A DNA stretch of 7,650 nt from positions 1 through 7,650 of the forward strand of contig CAYMEV010000045.1 in assembly GCA_964389675.1 (NCBI GenBank), written 5' to 3'. This DNA comes from CAYMEV01 sp964389675 [NCBI: uncultured Candidatus Sumerlaeota bacterium]. Lineage in GTDB: Bacteria > CAYMEV01. The translations under genes were made by a program, and so were the position numbers. The notes beneath the pieces were generated by a model. The model was not told the origin of the DNA. It ran no database searches and saw only the letters and a program-made list of their open reading frames with translations. How positions within the stretch are numbered: position 1 is the first letter of the stretch; each line of letters starts with the position of its first letter. Shown one piece after another: positions 1 to 7,556 of this stretch.

Positions 1-1844
1 GCACAGATCACTTTCATGCAGTGGATGCAGACTCAGGCAGGGAGATCTGGAAAGCGGGGCCATTTCAAAAAATATTACAATGTGCTGTGAATAAAGGAAG
101 GGTCTATTTTACCGGTACTATTTATATTTATGATAATGGGAAAAAATACAGGTATGTATATTTATACTGCTTTAATACTCACACAGGCACAAGGAATTGG
201 AGATATGAGATCTCTCAGCGGGAAGTTCATGCTGATATTCATGCAGAATATGGAGTAGAAGAATTAGAATCAGTAATACCCAGTAATCAGATAATAATCT
301 CAGGAGATATGATCCATCAGATTGGTATCGGCAATACATGGTGGAGAAGAGGCAATGAAGACTATCGCAGATCAAATGGCAGTATTTTGGGCATTCCTGA
401 AAATGAGGATATGGTATATTGGGGACTTAATACATTAATTTACCCCAGCAGGAGATATCCCTGTTATAGCAAACCCTGCAGCAGTTATTCATATTCTGTT
501 ACCAAGCTTAATTCACCTGCAGTAATATATGATGAAGTAATGTATTATGGTGCAGAAATACCCGGAGAAAATGACTGCTATTGTGCATTATACTCTATTC
601 AGAGCGCTCAGGATAAATTTCGATGGGACCCGCGCACTCTGGACTGGAATACAGCATACCCTTTGATATCAGAAAATTTCATGGTCCTATATAGCCTTTT
701 ATCAAAATATAAATTAGACTTATATAAAATTACGAAAGCATCCCCAGGAGAATTTCAAATCGCAACCTATGAAATCTCTTCAGGAAAGGAAATATACTCC
801 GGTACACAGAGCATAGGCAAAATCCCTTTCACAACGATATTTAGAAGATCATCTGCAGCCTGCTCAGATAGATTGCTTGTTGAATTAGGCATATTAAGTG
901 GAACAGAAAACCAGGTCATATCTAATTCATACAATTCATTTGATATTACTACCGGAGAATTAATATGGAAATATGACCTCGGCCAGAAGATACTCAACAC
1001 CCCACCACTGATCCATGAAGATAATATCTTTATAGGAAGCTGCTATATAATAGGAAGCTGCTATATAAAAAGATTCCCCGGTAATTTGAAGCACTCTGAT
1101 AATTTCTTTCTCTCATTAAATGCAAAGAATGGAAAAGAAAACTGGAAAACCAGGATTAATGGGAATGTTTTTTCAAAGCCACTTCTCTATAATGATATTC
1201 TATATTTTGGCACAGATAAGGGGTATGTTTATGCAATGGACCGCTTTGAGGGGAAAATACTGTGGAGAACCTATATCAATGGCGGAGTCAGCACAACTCC
1301 TGTAATATATAATGATGCCACCATGTTTATCGGCAGCTGGAACTGGAATATCTATGCACTTGATACTAAGACCGGAAGGGGCAAGTGGAAATACAGAACA
1401 AGAGGTGAAGTCAGGAAAGATATATTAATCAATAAAGACTGCTTATACTTTTTAAGTCAAATACCAATGGAGGAGGATGATATCCATTGCAATACATGTT
1501 TTCAATCCCTTAATATCAGGACTGGCATTGAAAACTGGAAAATAATACGGCTTGATCCCTCCATACCCTCTCAGATAATTCTAATTTCAGATATTATATA
1601 TGTTTTATATGGTCATGTCATAGATGCAATTCATGTAGAGACCGGGTCCATTTTATGGCAGAAAAATATCAAGCTAAATGGTACTTCTGGCTTTGGTTCA
1701 TCTGCAAAGGTAACAGAGGATAAGATATATTTTATTTTGGTTACAGGAACTCGTCCTGTGGAAGTATCTGTTCTAATACTTGATCCAAAAATGGGAGAGA
1801 CACTTCAGAGTTACAAACTGACCAATAATAAAATACAGTTATAA
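1..1844 (+). CDS. PQQ-type (BamB-like) beta-propeller repeat protein, 5' partial
   Basis: The frame is open from the window edge (first full codon at 3), and the residues before the GTG at 21 read HFHA, completing a PQQ blade motif (HAVDADSGREIW). The gene therefore starts upstream and 21 is not its start. Blade motifs of the form A-x-D-x-x-[TS]-G-x-x-x-W recur; numbering from the GTG codon they include about 1-10, 50-60, 308-316, 366-375, 404-415, 445-456, 497-506, 537-546 and a worn last one at 586-595. Residues 366-460 are the most canonical, with the 'P-x-x-Y-N-D-x-x-x-F-G' strand pattern. Family knowledge: such propellers are usually periplasmic or surface scaffolds; none of the residues seen argue for a quinone enzyme. 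Cysteine pairs (C148/C153, C490/C493) would suit an oxidising compartment. By comparison with the PQQ lipoprotein at 5942, roughly 65-70 N-terminal residues are missing, probably including a signal peptide. Both proteins have a long insert after the second motif, so they look like distant paralogues. Specific role unknown. Confidence 0.9.
   Translation, partial: TDHFHAVDADSGREIWKAGPFQKILQCAVNKGRVYFTGTIYIYDNGKKYRYVYLYCFNTHTGTRNWRYEISQREVHADIHAEYGVEELESVIPSNQIIISGDMIHQIGIGNTWWRRGNEDYRRSNGSILGIPENEDMVYWGLNTLIYPSRRYPCYSKPCSSYSYSVTKLNSPAVIYDEVMYYGAEIPGENDCYCALYSIQSAQDKFRWDPRTLDWNTAYPLISENFMVLYSLLSKYKLDLYKITKASPGEFQIATYEISSGKEIYSGTQSIGKIPFTTIFRRSSAACSDRLLVELGILSGTENQVISNSYNSFDITTGELIWKYDLGQKILNTPPLIHEDNIFIGSCYIIGSCYIKRFPGNLKHSDNFFLSLNAKNGKENWKTRINGNVFSKPLLYNDILYFGTDKGYVYAMDRFEGKILWRTYINGGVSTTPVIYNDATMFIGSWNWNIYALDTKTGRGKWKYRTRGEVRKDILINKDCLYFLSQIPMEEDDIHCNTCFQSLNIRTGIENWKIIRLDPSIPSQIILISDIIYVLYGHVIDAIHVETGSILWQKNIKLNGTSGFGSSAKVTEDKIYFILVTGTRPVEVSVLILDPKMGETLQSYKLTNNKIQL
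1032..1067 (+). repeat. Perfect 18-bp tandem duplication inside the PQQ gene
   Basis: The unit ATAGGAAGCTGCTATATA occurs twice head to tail (1032-1049 and 1050-1067) with no mismatch. It is a multiple of three and stays in frame, so the protein reads IGSCYI twice in succession. It lies on a propeller strand after the motif DITTGELIW. Perfect identity suggests a recent slipped-strand event. Confidence 0.95.
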
Positions 1845-1898
1845 GCTTTTAATAGACCATGTAAATCAAGAAATATTAATACTGACACAAAATAAAGG

Positions 1899-2171
1899 GT
1901 GTATTGCAAAGCAGTTCTGAGCAGATCAACCTGGAATAGGATACTTACAATTCCGGGACAAAAGATTGTATCTGCAAATATAGACAGGGATGCTGAAGCT
2001 GTTGATGAGCTTATTATTTCCTTTGCAGGTTATGGACTTTATATATATGATTATTATGAGGATAAGTTTACAAGGATCTTATCAGTATGGCCATCAGTAA
2101 TGTCAGCAGATGACATTACAGGAGATACATTTGATGAGCTTGTATGCTGTTTTATCAGAGTCCCTTTTTAA
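1899..2171 (+). pseudogene. Fragment of a DITGDG (FG-GAP-like) propeller protein
   Basis: An open stretch of 90 codons aligns along most of its length with the C-terminal propeller of the protease at 2780-5878 (about protein residues 835-920). Shared features are the order W-x-x-I, an acidic loop (NIDRDAEAVDELIISF against NLDDDIDSLDKLLVTF), G-L-Y-x-Y-D, and ADDITGDTFDELVC against SDDITGNGIDELVC. The DNA is also alike: TTGATGAGCTTGT is identical at 2131-2143 and 5502-5514. It covers only about one and a half blades. It has no signal peptide and no spaced Shine-Dalgarno site (AAAGGG abuts the GTG), and it ends abruptly at 2171 where the homologue continues. It is in the same frame as the upstream PQQ gene but separated by stops at 1842 and 1893. 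DITGDG loops resemble the calcium-binding loops of integrin-type FG-GAP blades. Best read as gene debris; a short expressed ORF is less likely. Confidence 0.65.
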
Positions 2172-2204
2172 AAGATGCATATTTTTTAAGATACATACCT
2201 ATGC

Positions 2205-2339
2205 CTCCCGGATGATAAATCCGATCTGCATGAATATTAAAATTATAATGCATGGTACTGGATAAAAACCATGACCATCTGATGATACCCGGGAAATACA
2301 ATTTTATTGACAGCAAAGCCTAACTGGATAATCATCATG
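2205..2339 (+). pseudogene. Degraded continuation of the DITGDG propeller fragment
   Basis: One frame (codons starting at multiples of three) still carries blade-like text interrupted by stops. DLHEY, a stop, then NYNAWYWIK resembles the G-L-Y-x-Y-D...W-x-x-I blade start. After two more stops, TILLTAKPNWII (about 2298-2333) resembles NILQAKPSQII of the protease propeller. The stops at 2238, 2280 and 2283 prevent translation. The matches are short and found by eye, so the call is tentative. Nothing else recognisable occupies 2172-2347. Confidence 0.3.
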
Positions 2340-2347
2340 TATCTGAA

Positions 2348-2584
2348 ATGAAAGACAGGAATAATATAAGATCCATCATATATATATCATTATTCTGGTC
2401 TTTTCTTATTTCTTCCATAACTGCAGTTTCTACATTCAGTCAGAATCCGGACATACTGCTTTTCCAGGCAAGGTTTTATCTGTTCCTGTTCTGCTTTTTT
2501 TCAAACCTTCTCATCTTTGCAGGTATAAGCACTGCAGTATTTATCCTCTTTAAGCTTTTTAAATACGGGAAAACTGAATTATAA
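2348..2584 (+). CDS. Possible small two-helix membrane protein
   Basis: The 78-residue product has two strongly hydrophobic segments, about residues 10-30 and 43-70, joined by a short polar loop (SQNPD, residues 31-35). Lysines and arginines lie at the N-terminus (K2, R4, R8) and the C-terminus (K69, K72, K75), so the positive-inside rule puts both ends in the cytoplasm as a helical hairpin. The ATG at 2348 is the only usual start in frame after the stop at 2321. No Shine-Dalgarno site precedes it, and the gene sits directly behind propeller debris, so expression is uncertain. I do not recognise a family. The hydrophobic pattern and mixed codon use make a chance ORF less likely but do not exclude one. 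It ends about 115 bp before the protease promoter and so is probably a separate unit. Confidence 0.45.
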   Translation: MKDRNNIRSIIYISLFWSFLISSITAVSTFSQNPDILLFQARFYLFLFCFFSNLLIFAGISTAVFILFKLFKYGKTEL

Positions 2585-2617
2585 TCAGAAAGCAATGTTA
2601 TAGTTTGTTTTTCATCC

Positions 2618-2633
2618 TTCCTTCAGAAAGGAA
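2618..2633 (+). terminator. Weak hairpin, possible terminator after the small membrane ORF
   Basis: TTCCTT pairs with AAGGAA around a CAGA loop, giving a 6-bp stem 33 bp after the stop at 2584. The following bases (AATTTGTC) are only partly T-rich, so this is a poor intrinsic terminator and may have no function. Confidence 0.2.
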
Positions 2634-2698
2634 AATTTGTCAAGACATCATAATAATATGGGACATTTCTTTTTGTTTTGACAAAAAATGAAAAACCA

Positions 2699-2727
2699 TT
2701 GACATCGGCATAATCAAGAGATATAAT
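2699..2727 (+). promoter_or_regulatory. Perfect-consensus sigma-70 promoter for the protease gene
   Basis: TTGACA (2699-2704) and TATAAT (2722-2727) are both exact consensus hexamers separated by exactly 17 bp, the optimal spacing. The stretch just upstream (about 2675-2697) is rich in A and T tracts and could act as an UP element. Transcription would start near 2733-2735, leaving a leader of about 30 nt before the first ATG. Such a full match is rare and predicts strong constitutive transcription unless a repressor acts; no clear operator palindrome overlaps it. Confidence 0.8.
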
Positions 2728-2750
2728 TTCAAATGAATAATGCTTATATA

Positions 2751-2756
2751 AAGGAG
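2751..2756 (+). promoter_or_regulatory. Shine-Dalgarno site AAGGAG
   Basis: AAGGAG is seven bases before the ATG at 2764, an ideal distance, but that ATG opens a frame that stops at 2851 after 29 codons. The ATG of the long protease frame (2780) is 23 bases from this site, which is too far for normal direct initiation. The site therefore bears on which start is used. Confidence 0.75.
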
Positions 2757-2763
2757 ATAATAA

Positions 2764-2795
2764 ATGCAAACATGCAAATATGCAAATATGCACTG
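2764..2795 (+). repeat. 8-bp tandem repeat of ATG-containing units at the protease start
   Basis: Four consecutive octamers, ATGCAAAC, ATGCAAAT, ATGCAAAT and a diverged ATGCACTG, begin at 2764, 2772, 2780 and 2788. Because eight is not a multiple of three, the first three ATGs open three different frames. The one at 2764 stops at 2851, the one at 2772 stops at 2832, and only 2780 reads into the 1032-codon gene. Gain of one unit or loss of two would put the ATG nearest the Shine-Dalgarno site into the long frame. Confidence 0.85.
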
Positions 2796-5700
2796 TGTTA
2801 TTATTTATATGTTTTCTGCTTATTTCTCCAATAATAACTCGGTCTCAGACTGAACATCTGCTGATTAGCAAAATCCATCCCCAAAAATCTGTAGAGAAAC
2901 ATATCCAGGATTTATACCAGCCTTCCCTGAACATTAGCAGAATAGAGATCAATCAAGATATTATCTTAAACAACGTTAAGAAAGGTGATTATTTAGCTTT
3001 AAATCTTAATAATGGTAAAGAATATCATGCAAAAGTAATAAAATGTGGCAAATCCTTTACCGGTAGCCATGTTATCACTGCATTTGTTGAAGACAGCTAC
3101 TACAGCAAGATTATTATCACTTCATTCAATGTAGAGATTTTTGGGATTATTGAGATAATCGATGAAAAAATTAACTTATTTGCTATTAATACTAACCCTT
3201 ACAACAAAAACACATATCTGATACAGTTCGACCCAGAAAATCAGAATTTCTTCAATCTTGGAGATACTATTCCTGTCAATGATAGAGAAATTCCAGTTCA
3301 ACCCAGGGAAATAAAAGCTAGAGACAAGAAGAAAGATTTATATAAATTCCCCCAGACATTAAATATACAACAAATGTCCAATGATCCAAGTGCTATAAAT
3401 AAGCCCGCATTATTAATTGAATATAGCATTGATGGAGGACTTAACTGGGCACCTTTCAATGAAAATACTGGTGAAATAATTAATGAGAACCATGAGGTAT
3501 ACCTGAAAATTGAACCAGAGAACATAAGTCTAATTCCGGCTGGAGATCCATACTATGGAACAGAAAATGAACGATGCCTTTTCTTATCCTGGGAGTCTTC
3601 AGACTGGCTTGCTTTTAATAATAATGTAGAAACTATATTAGATGGTTGTTATAGCCATTCGGAGACAAGCAAGATCAAATTTATTATGCCATCTCAGGAT
3701 GTCGAACTTACCGCAAATTTTCTAATTCCTCCAAGGGGTATTTATGGCTGGTTTCCTGAAGATGATGATGAACTCACAATCATGATAATATATACATCTG
3801 CAGCTGAAAATATAATTAGAACCCAGTATGGTGGAAGTGTAAATAATTTTATCACATTAAACATGGAGAATCTTAATTGGGCTTTGGGACCTTATTATGA
3901 TAACCAGATATGGGATCCGCCATGTCTAGGAGGAACATGTTCTAAAGTTTCTCTTGTTCACTATGAAAAAGTTGAATATACTGAATATGATGGAACAGAA
4001 ACATATCCTGGTAATCTTAAAAATCTTCAAATTGAACTTAATCGCCTTACCTGCACAGGAGATAATCATCCATTAAATCAATACAGCAGAACTCCTGATC
4101 AAAATGGATCTTATATGAGCCGTATGGATGGTATACATGAAAAAAGAGATAGATATAATGCGGACCTTGTGCTTTTGTTTACATCATCCGGGCTGGATGG
4201 CAATATAGCAGGAATAGCATGGCCATTGCTGAATCGTGGTATTGGAGCAGGTTCAGATCTTGCGTTTGCAGTAGTAGACCTCCATAATTTTAACGATAGC
4301 AGAATTCTAACATTCATTCATGAAATAGGACATCTCCTCGGGGCTGGTCACCATAAGCAAGCAAATATTCCAGGACCACAATTATTTACAAACTCTGCTG
4401 GTTGGCAGTTCAATGGCTATCCATATCTTATTCTTGATACTGTTATGGCTTCTGATATGGCTTTTCCAGGCAACTATAGAATAGGCCATTTCTCAAATCC
4501 AAACCTTCAGCTCCATGAGTTTGATGACGAAGCTGGGCATATAGATGATGGCTATAATGCAAGAACTATTGAATATTCCCAAAGAATGGCTGCTAAGTAC
4601 AAGATAAATGACTATAATAAATACCTTACACTTTATATCTCACCTGAAACTGCAGAAGATTATGAAAACCAGGTATATATTGATTCTAATCAGTGGTTCC
4701 ATGAAGATTTTGAGGCATTCGAGCCCGATAGCATAATATGCATTGCTGTGACAGAAAAAAACGGATTTGAATTTGTCAACTGGCATACATCCTATACCGG
4801 AGATTTGGCAGATCCGATGAATGATCCATACAGCACAAATACAACAATAACAATGCCGCATCAGCACCTAATTCTAACAGCAAATTTTCTGCCACCCAAA
4901 ATATTTAGGTTTATTATAAACGGGATTGATATTCTTGATATGGCAGCCTATACTGAAAAAAAAGCTGTAATTAGCCTCCAATCTTGGGATTATACATCCA
5001 GTGGAGTGTATATATATAATCACAAATCACAGGACAATAAATGGTACAAATTTTTTGACCATCCTGCAACACAAGTTATTGTTAATCCTAATACTGAAGA
5101 AATTATTATACGAATCAATAATATACCTGGCCATGAGGGTATTTACCGCGTAAATCCCAATAAAGGGGCATGTGAACAGATATCAGATATGCCCTCAAAC
5201 TATATTGCATTTGCAAGGACAGATCATAATTCTGAAAAATCAATCATTGCATCTTTCACTGGCGTTGGCCTTTACCAATATGATAATACAACAGGCAATT
5301 GGAACTCAATTATTCAATATCCTCCAGAAATAGTGGTTTGTTCAAATCTGGATGATGATATAGATAGCTTAGATAAACTGCTAGTGACCTTTGAAGACAT
5401 AAATGGTCTGTATCTCTATGATTTTAATACAAAGAGCTTTGAAAATATTCTCCAGGCTAAACCTTCTCAGATTATCTCGGATGATATTACAGGCAATGGA
5501 ATTGATGAGCTTGTTTGCGTTTTTAATGGGATAGGAACATATATAGCAACTTATTCTTCTGACAAGGCTGAACTTATTCTTGCATCTCCTTATTACTTCC
5601 ATAGAGGATTTAGCTGGGAAAGAATTACTATAGCAGCTCCAGACTATGATCATAATATAGCAACCTGTGATTTTGAATATGGCTCCCTTAAGGAAATATT

Positions 5701-5878
5701 AATGACATACAACGGCAGCACCTATTACTATCAATATGACGAAAAAGAATGGTCTACACTGATTCATGCTCCTTTCAGCAGAATCACATCAGGAAAATTC
5801 ACAGAAGCATTAATTGATGATCTTATTTTGTATTGCCCAAACATAGAAAGTCTCTTTATTTATGGAGAACCTGACTGA
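2780..5878 (+). CDS. Secreted multidomain metzincin zinc protease (reprolysin-like, M12B type) with C-terminal propeller
   Basis: Residues 1 to about 22 form a hydrophobic signal-like segment lacking a basic residue. Residues about 50-160 (GDYLALNL at 69-76, YLIQFDP near 146-152) resemble propeptide regions of bacterial reprolysin-like proteases. About 205-316 is an InlB-B-like domain ending MPSQDVELTANF. About 325-607 is the catalytic domain: zinc motif HEIGHLLGAGH (H514, E515, H518, H524), Met-turn at M556 (DTVMAS), then HFSNPN (570-575) and a C-terminal NAR...MAAKY helix, all typical of the family. About 617-704 is a second InlB-like domain ending MPHQHLILTANF. About 707-1032 holds repeated blades G-[LV]-Y-x-Y-[DN]...W-x-x-I, with a calcium-loop-like DDITGNGIDEL at 901-911. 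It presumably hydrolyses extracellular proteins, with the C-terminal domains giving adhesion or surface retention; substrate unknown. All catalytic residues are present. It has its own strong promoter; the start at 2780 is the only ATG for this frame, but it is poorly spaced from the Shine-Dalgarno site. The PQQ lipoprotein gene follows after 63 bp and may be co-transcribed. Confidence 0.92.
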   Translation: MQICTVLLFICFLLISPIITRSQTEHLLISKIHPQKSVEKHIQDLYQPSLNISRIEINQDIILNNVKKGDYLALNLNNGKEYHAKVIKCGKSFTGSHVITAFVEDSYYSKIIITSFNVEIFGIIEIIDEKINLFAINTNPYNKNTYLIQFDPENQNFFNLGDTIPVNDREIPVQPREIKARDKKKDLYKFPQTLNIQQMSNDPSAINKPALLIEYSIDGGLNWAPFNENTGEIINENHEVYLKIEPENISLIPAGDPYYGTENERCLFLSWESSDWLAFNNNVETILDGCYSHSETSKIKFIMPSQDVELTANFLIPPRGIYGWFPEDDDELTIMIIYTSAAENIIRTQYGGSVNNFITLNMENLNWALGPYYDNQIWDPPCLGGTCSKVSLVHYEKVEYTEYDGTETYPGNLKNLQIELNRLTCTGDNHPLNQYSRTPDQNGSYMSRMDGIHEKRDRYNADLVLLFTSSGLDGNIAGIAWPLLNRGIGAGSDLAFAVVDLHNFNDSRILTFIHEIGHLLGAGHHKQANIPGPQLFTNSAGWQFNGYPYLILDTVMASDMAFPGNYRIGHFSNPNLQLHEFDDEAGHIDDGYNARTIEYSQRMAAKYKINDYNKYLTLYISPETAEDYENQVYIDSNQWFHEDFEAFEPDSIICIAVTEKNGFEFVNWHTSYTGDLADPMNDPYSTNTTITMPHQHLILTANFLPPKIFRFIINGIDILDMAAYTEKKAVISLQSWDYTSSGVYIYNHKSQDNKWYKFFDHPATQVIVNPNTEEIIIRINNIPGHEGIYRVNPNKGACEQISDMPSNYIAFARTDHNSEKSIIASFTGVGLYQYDNTTGNWNSIIQYPPEIVVCSNLDDDIDSLDKLLVTFEDINGLYLYDFNTKSFENILQAKPSQIISDDITGNGIDELVCVFNGIGTYIATYSSDKAELILASPYYFHRGFSWERITIAAPDYDHNIATCDFEYGSLKEILMTYNGSTYYYQYDEKEWSTLIHAPFSRITSGKFTEALIDDLILYCPNIESLFIYGEPD

Positions 5879-5929
5879 TGTGTCTTCTCCTGATTTATCT
5901 TAATTTGATTTTTTTTTATTATTAAACAT

Positions 5930-5934
5930 AGGGA
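5930..5934 (+). promoter_or_regulatory. Shine-Dalgarno site AGGGA for the PQQ lipoprotein
   Basis: AGGGA lies seven bases before the ATG at 5942 and supports that start. No convincing promoter was found in the 63-bp gap after the protease stop, so read-through from the protease promoter is plausible. Confidence 0.6.
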
Positions 5935-5941
5935 TATTAAT

Positions 5942-7555
5942 ATGAGATATTACCAGATAGTCATGATCTTATCTGTTTTAGCTTTCATTTCAGCCTGTAC
6001 TGCACCTCATTATTCTTCAAAGCCTTCTGCAATACCGCAGGAAATTAACCATCCCAAATGGTGGAAATGGAGATCTGAAAGACAAATGGATAGCAAGCCT
6101 TTTATATATAAAGGAATAATATTTGCATATTCAGAGAAAGGCATCCTATATGCTATTGATAGCGCAAATGGAAATGATCTATGGAGTTTTTACCTTAACA
6201 GGGAAATTTATTGCCTTAATGATCCATTATTCTACAAAGATATGGTATTTATAGCTTTAAGTAAAGGAACATGCTATGCATTAAATATTTATGATGGCTC
6301 TCTGATATGGAAAATCGAACCTGAAATAACTCCTGCAGAAGAACTTCTTAATCATCTGAAATCCGAAATGGAAAATGGAATAAGTTCAGAAATAATTAAA
6401 GAATATACTTCTTTCAAGATGCCTACGGAATCTATCTTTTTATATTGCAGTATCCATGATGATGTTCTATTTTTTTGTTATTCAGCAAAAATTATTGATA
6501 TAAATTCATCAAATAGACCATTTATTTCTACCAGAGAATATATCCATGCAATAAATCCACGAGATGGAAGCATCTTGTGGGAATTTCTCCTGCCAGATAA
6601 AATATACTATGGGCATCCTATTAAAGGTTTTTCATGTAAACATAGGGGGACTAATGCTTATAAAGAATGGCTTCTAAGGGGTAAACCAGAAAATACAGAT
6701 ATGCATATGTCCGGTATATATAATAGCATGGTGGGACTGGTAACTGAGTCATTGCGTTATCCATGGGAAAGGAACCTGTATGTAATTGATAAATATACAG
6801 GGAAAAAATTGTGGAAAACTGAATCTTATATAATAGGAATTAATCAGCATACTGATGATCAAAAACTGTATACAATAATTCACAATACTGATCAGCCGCT
6901 ATTTAGGGCACTGGAGCCAGAGAATGGCAAGCTGATCTGGGAATATAAGTTAAAAAAACTGGTAGATTTAGCACCTGTATTTGGCGGGTTAATTATTACA
7001 CAGTCTGGCTCAAGATATCACCATTATGATATTTTATTTTCAGAATCAGACAATATGGTTTTCCTGATATGCTATATTTTTAATAAAAGCTTTGATGGCC
7101 TCTCTGACAGTACCGGGCATATATATCGAAATCACAATGCCTATCTTGCATATATCACTGCTATCAATAGCGATACAGGCGAAACCCTCTGGAAAAAAGG
7201 CCTTACTTATACTCAGATTCTTGGCATATCAGGTCAAATGCTCTATTATGTCTTAGATCGCCGGTATTTATACGGGATTGATACAAAAACTGGCAAAACC
7301 ATTAAAAACCTTGACCTTAATATGAAAAATGAAGGCTTAAATCATGATTTTTGCCAATTACATGGTAATTTATTATTAAGCAGGTCTTATCAGGATAAGC
7401 CCCACCTATCCGCAATTGATATTACTACCGGGGATAACATCTGGAGAATCAATTGCTTTCTCAGTGCAATTGCTGTTGCAAATAATGCAATTTATGGAAT
7501 TTATAATGGAAATATTTATGCGATCGATTTAAGAGATGGTGATGTTTTTCAATAG
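5942..7555 (+). CDS. PQQ-type (BamB-like) beta-propeller lipoprotein
   Basis: The N-terminus is a lipoprotein signal: a basic R2, a hydrophobic core, and the lipobox ISAC with the lipidated cysteine at residue 19. Threonine follows it, which in enterobacterial rules favours the outer membrane. PQQ blade motifs (A-[IL]-[DN]-x-x-x-G-x-x-x-W) occur at about 70-81, 112-123, 202-213, 280-291, 322-333, 406-417, 444-455 (W lost) and 489-501. A last incomplete one, YAIDLRDGDVFQ, at 526-537 is cut by the stop before its tryptophan. An insert of about 75 residues after the second motif is rich in E and K (about 125-160), similar in position to the insert in the PQQ gene at 1-1844. The number of motifs fits a single eight-bladed propeller, as in BamB, but it is not recognisable as BamB itself. 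Likely a membrane-anchored scaffold or binding protein facing the periplasm or cell surface; exact role unknown. The abrupt C-terminus may be natural ring closure or truncation by the adjoining propeller fragment. Confidence 0.9.
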   Translation: MRYYQIVMILSVLAFISACTAPHYSSKPSAIPQEINHPKWWKWRSERQMDSKPFIYKGIIFAYSEKGILYAIDSANGNDLWSFYLNREIYCLNDPLFYKDMVFIALSKGTCYALNIYDGSLIWKIEPEITPAEELLNHLKSEMENGISSEIIKEYTSFKMPTESIFLYCSIHDDVLFFCYSAKIIDINSSNRPFISTREYIHAINPRDGSILWEFLLPDKIYYGHPIKGFSCKHRGTNAYKEWLLRGKPENTDMHMSGIYNSMVGLVTESLRYPWERNLYVIDKYTGKKLWKTESYIIGINQHTDDQKLYTIIHNTDQPLFRALEPENGKLIWEYKLKKLVDLAPVFGGLIITQSGSRYHHYDILFSESDNMVFLICYIFNKSFDGLSDSTGHIYRNHNAYLAYITAINSDTGETLWKKGLTYTQILGISGQMLYYVLDRRYLYGIDTKTGKTIKNLDLNMKNEGLNHDFCQLHGNLLLSRSYQDKPHLSAIDITTGDNIWRINCFLSAIAVANNAIYGIYNGNIYAIDLRDGDVFQ

Positions 7556-7556
7556 C

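Noticed and set aside
2209-2223. CGGAT/ATCCG hairpin in the gap
   Set aside because: The stem is only 5 bp with no T-tract, and no gene end nearby needs it.
2307-2332. TTGACA followed by GATAAT as a promoter for the small membrane ORF
   Set aside because: The spacer is only 14 bp, too short for sigma-70, and the pair lies in propeller debris.
2670-2687. TTTTTGT/ACAAAAA inverted repeat upstream of the promoter as a terminator or operator
   Set aside because: It is nearly all A/T with only one G-C pair, as expected by chance in such DNA; better explained as the A/T tract of an UP element.
2733-2834. Short ORF from the ATG at 2733 as a leader peptide
   Set aside because: It has no ribosome binding site, and its ATG lies at or next to the predicted transcription start.
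4111-4317. Minus-strand ORFs inside the long + strand genes (for example 4111-4317 and 5381-5653)
   Set aside because: They are antisense shadows of well-supported coding regions, with no domain or start signals of their own.
5864-5917. GGAGAA/TTCTCC inverted repeat and a run of nine T's after the protease as an intrinsic terminator
   Set aside because: The loop is 15 nt, the stem spans the stop codon, and the T-run starts 18 nt after the stem.
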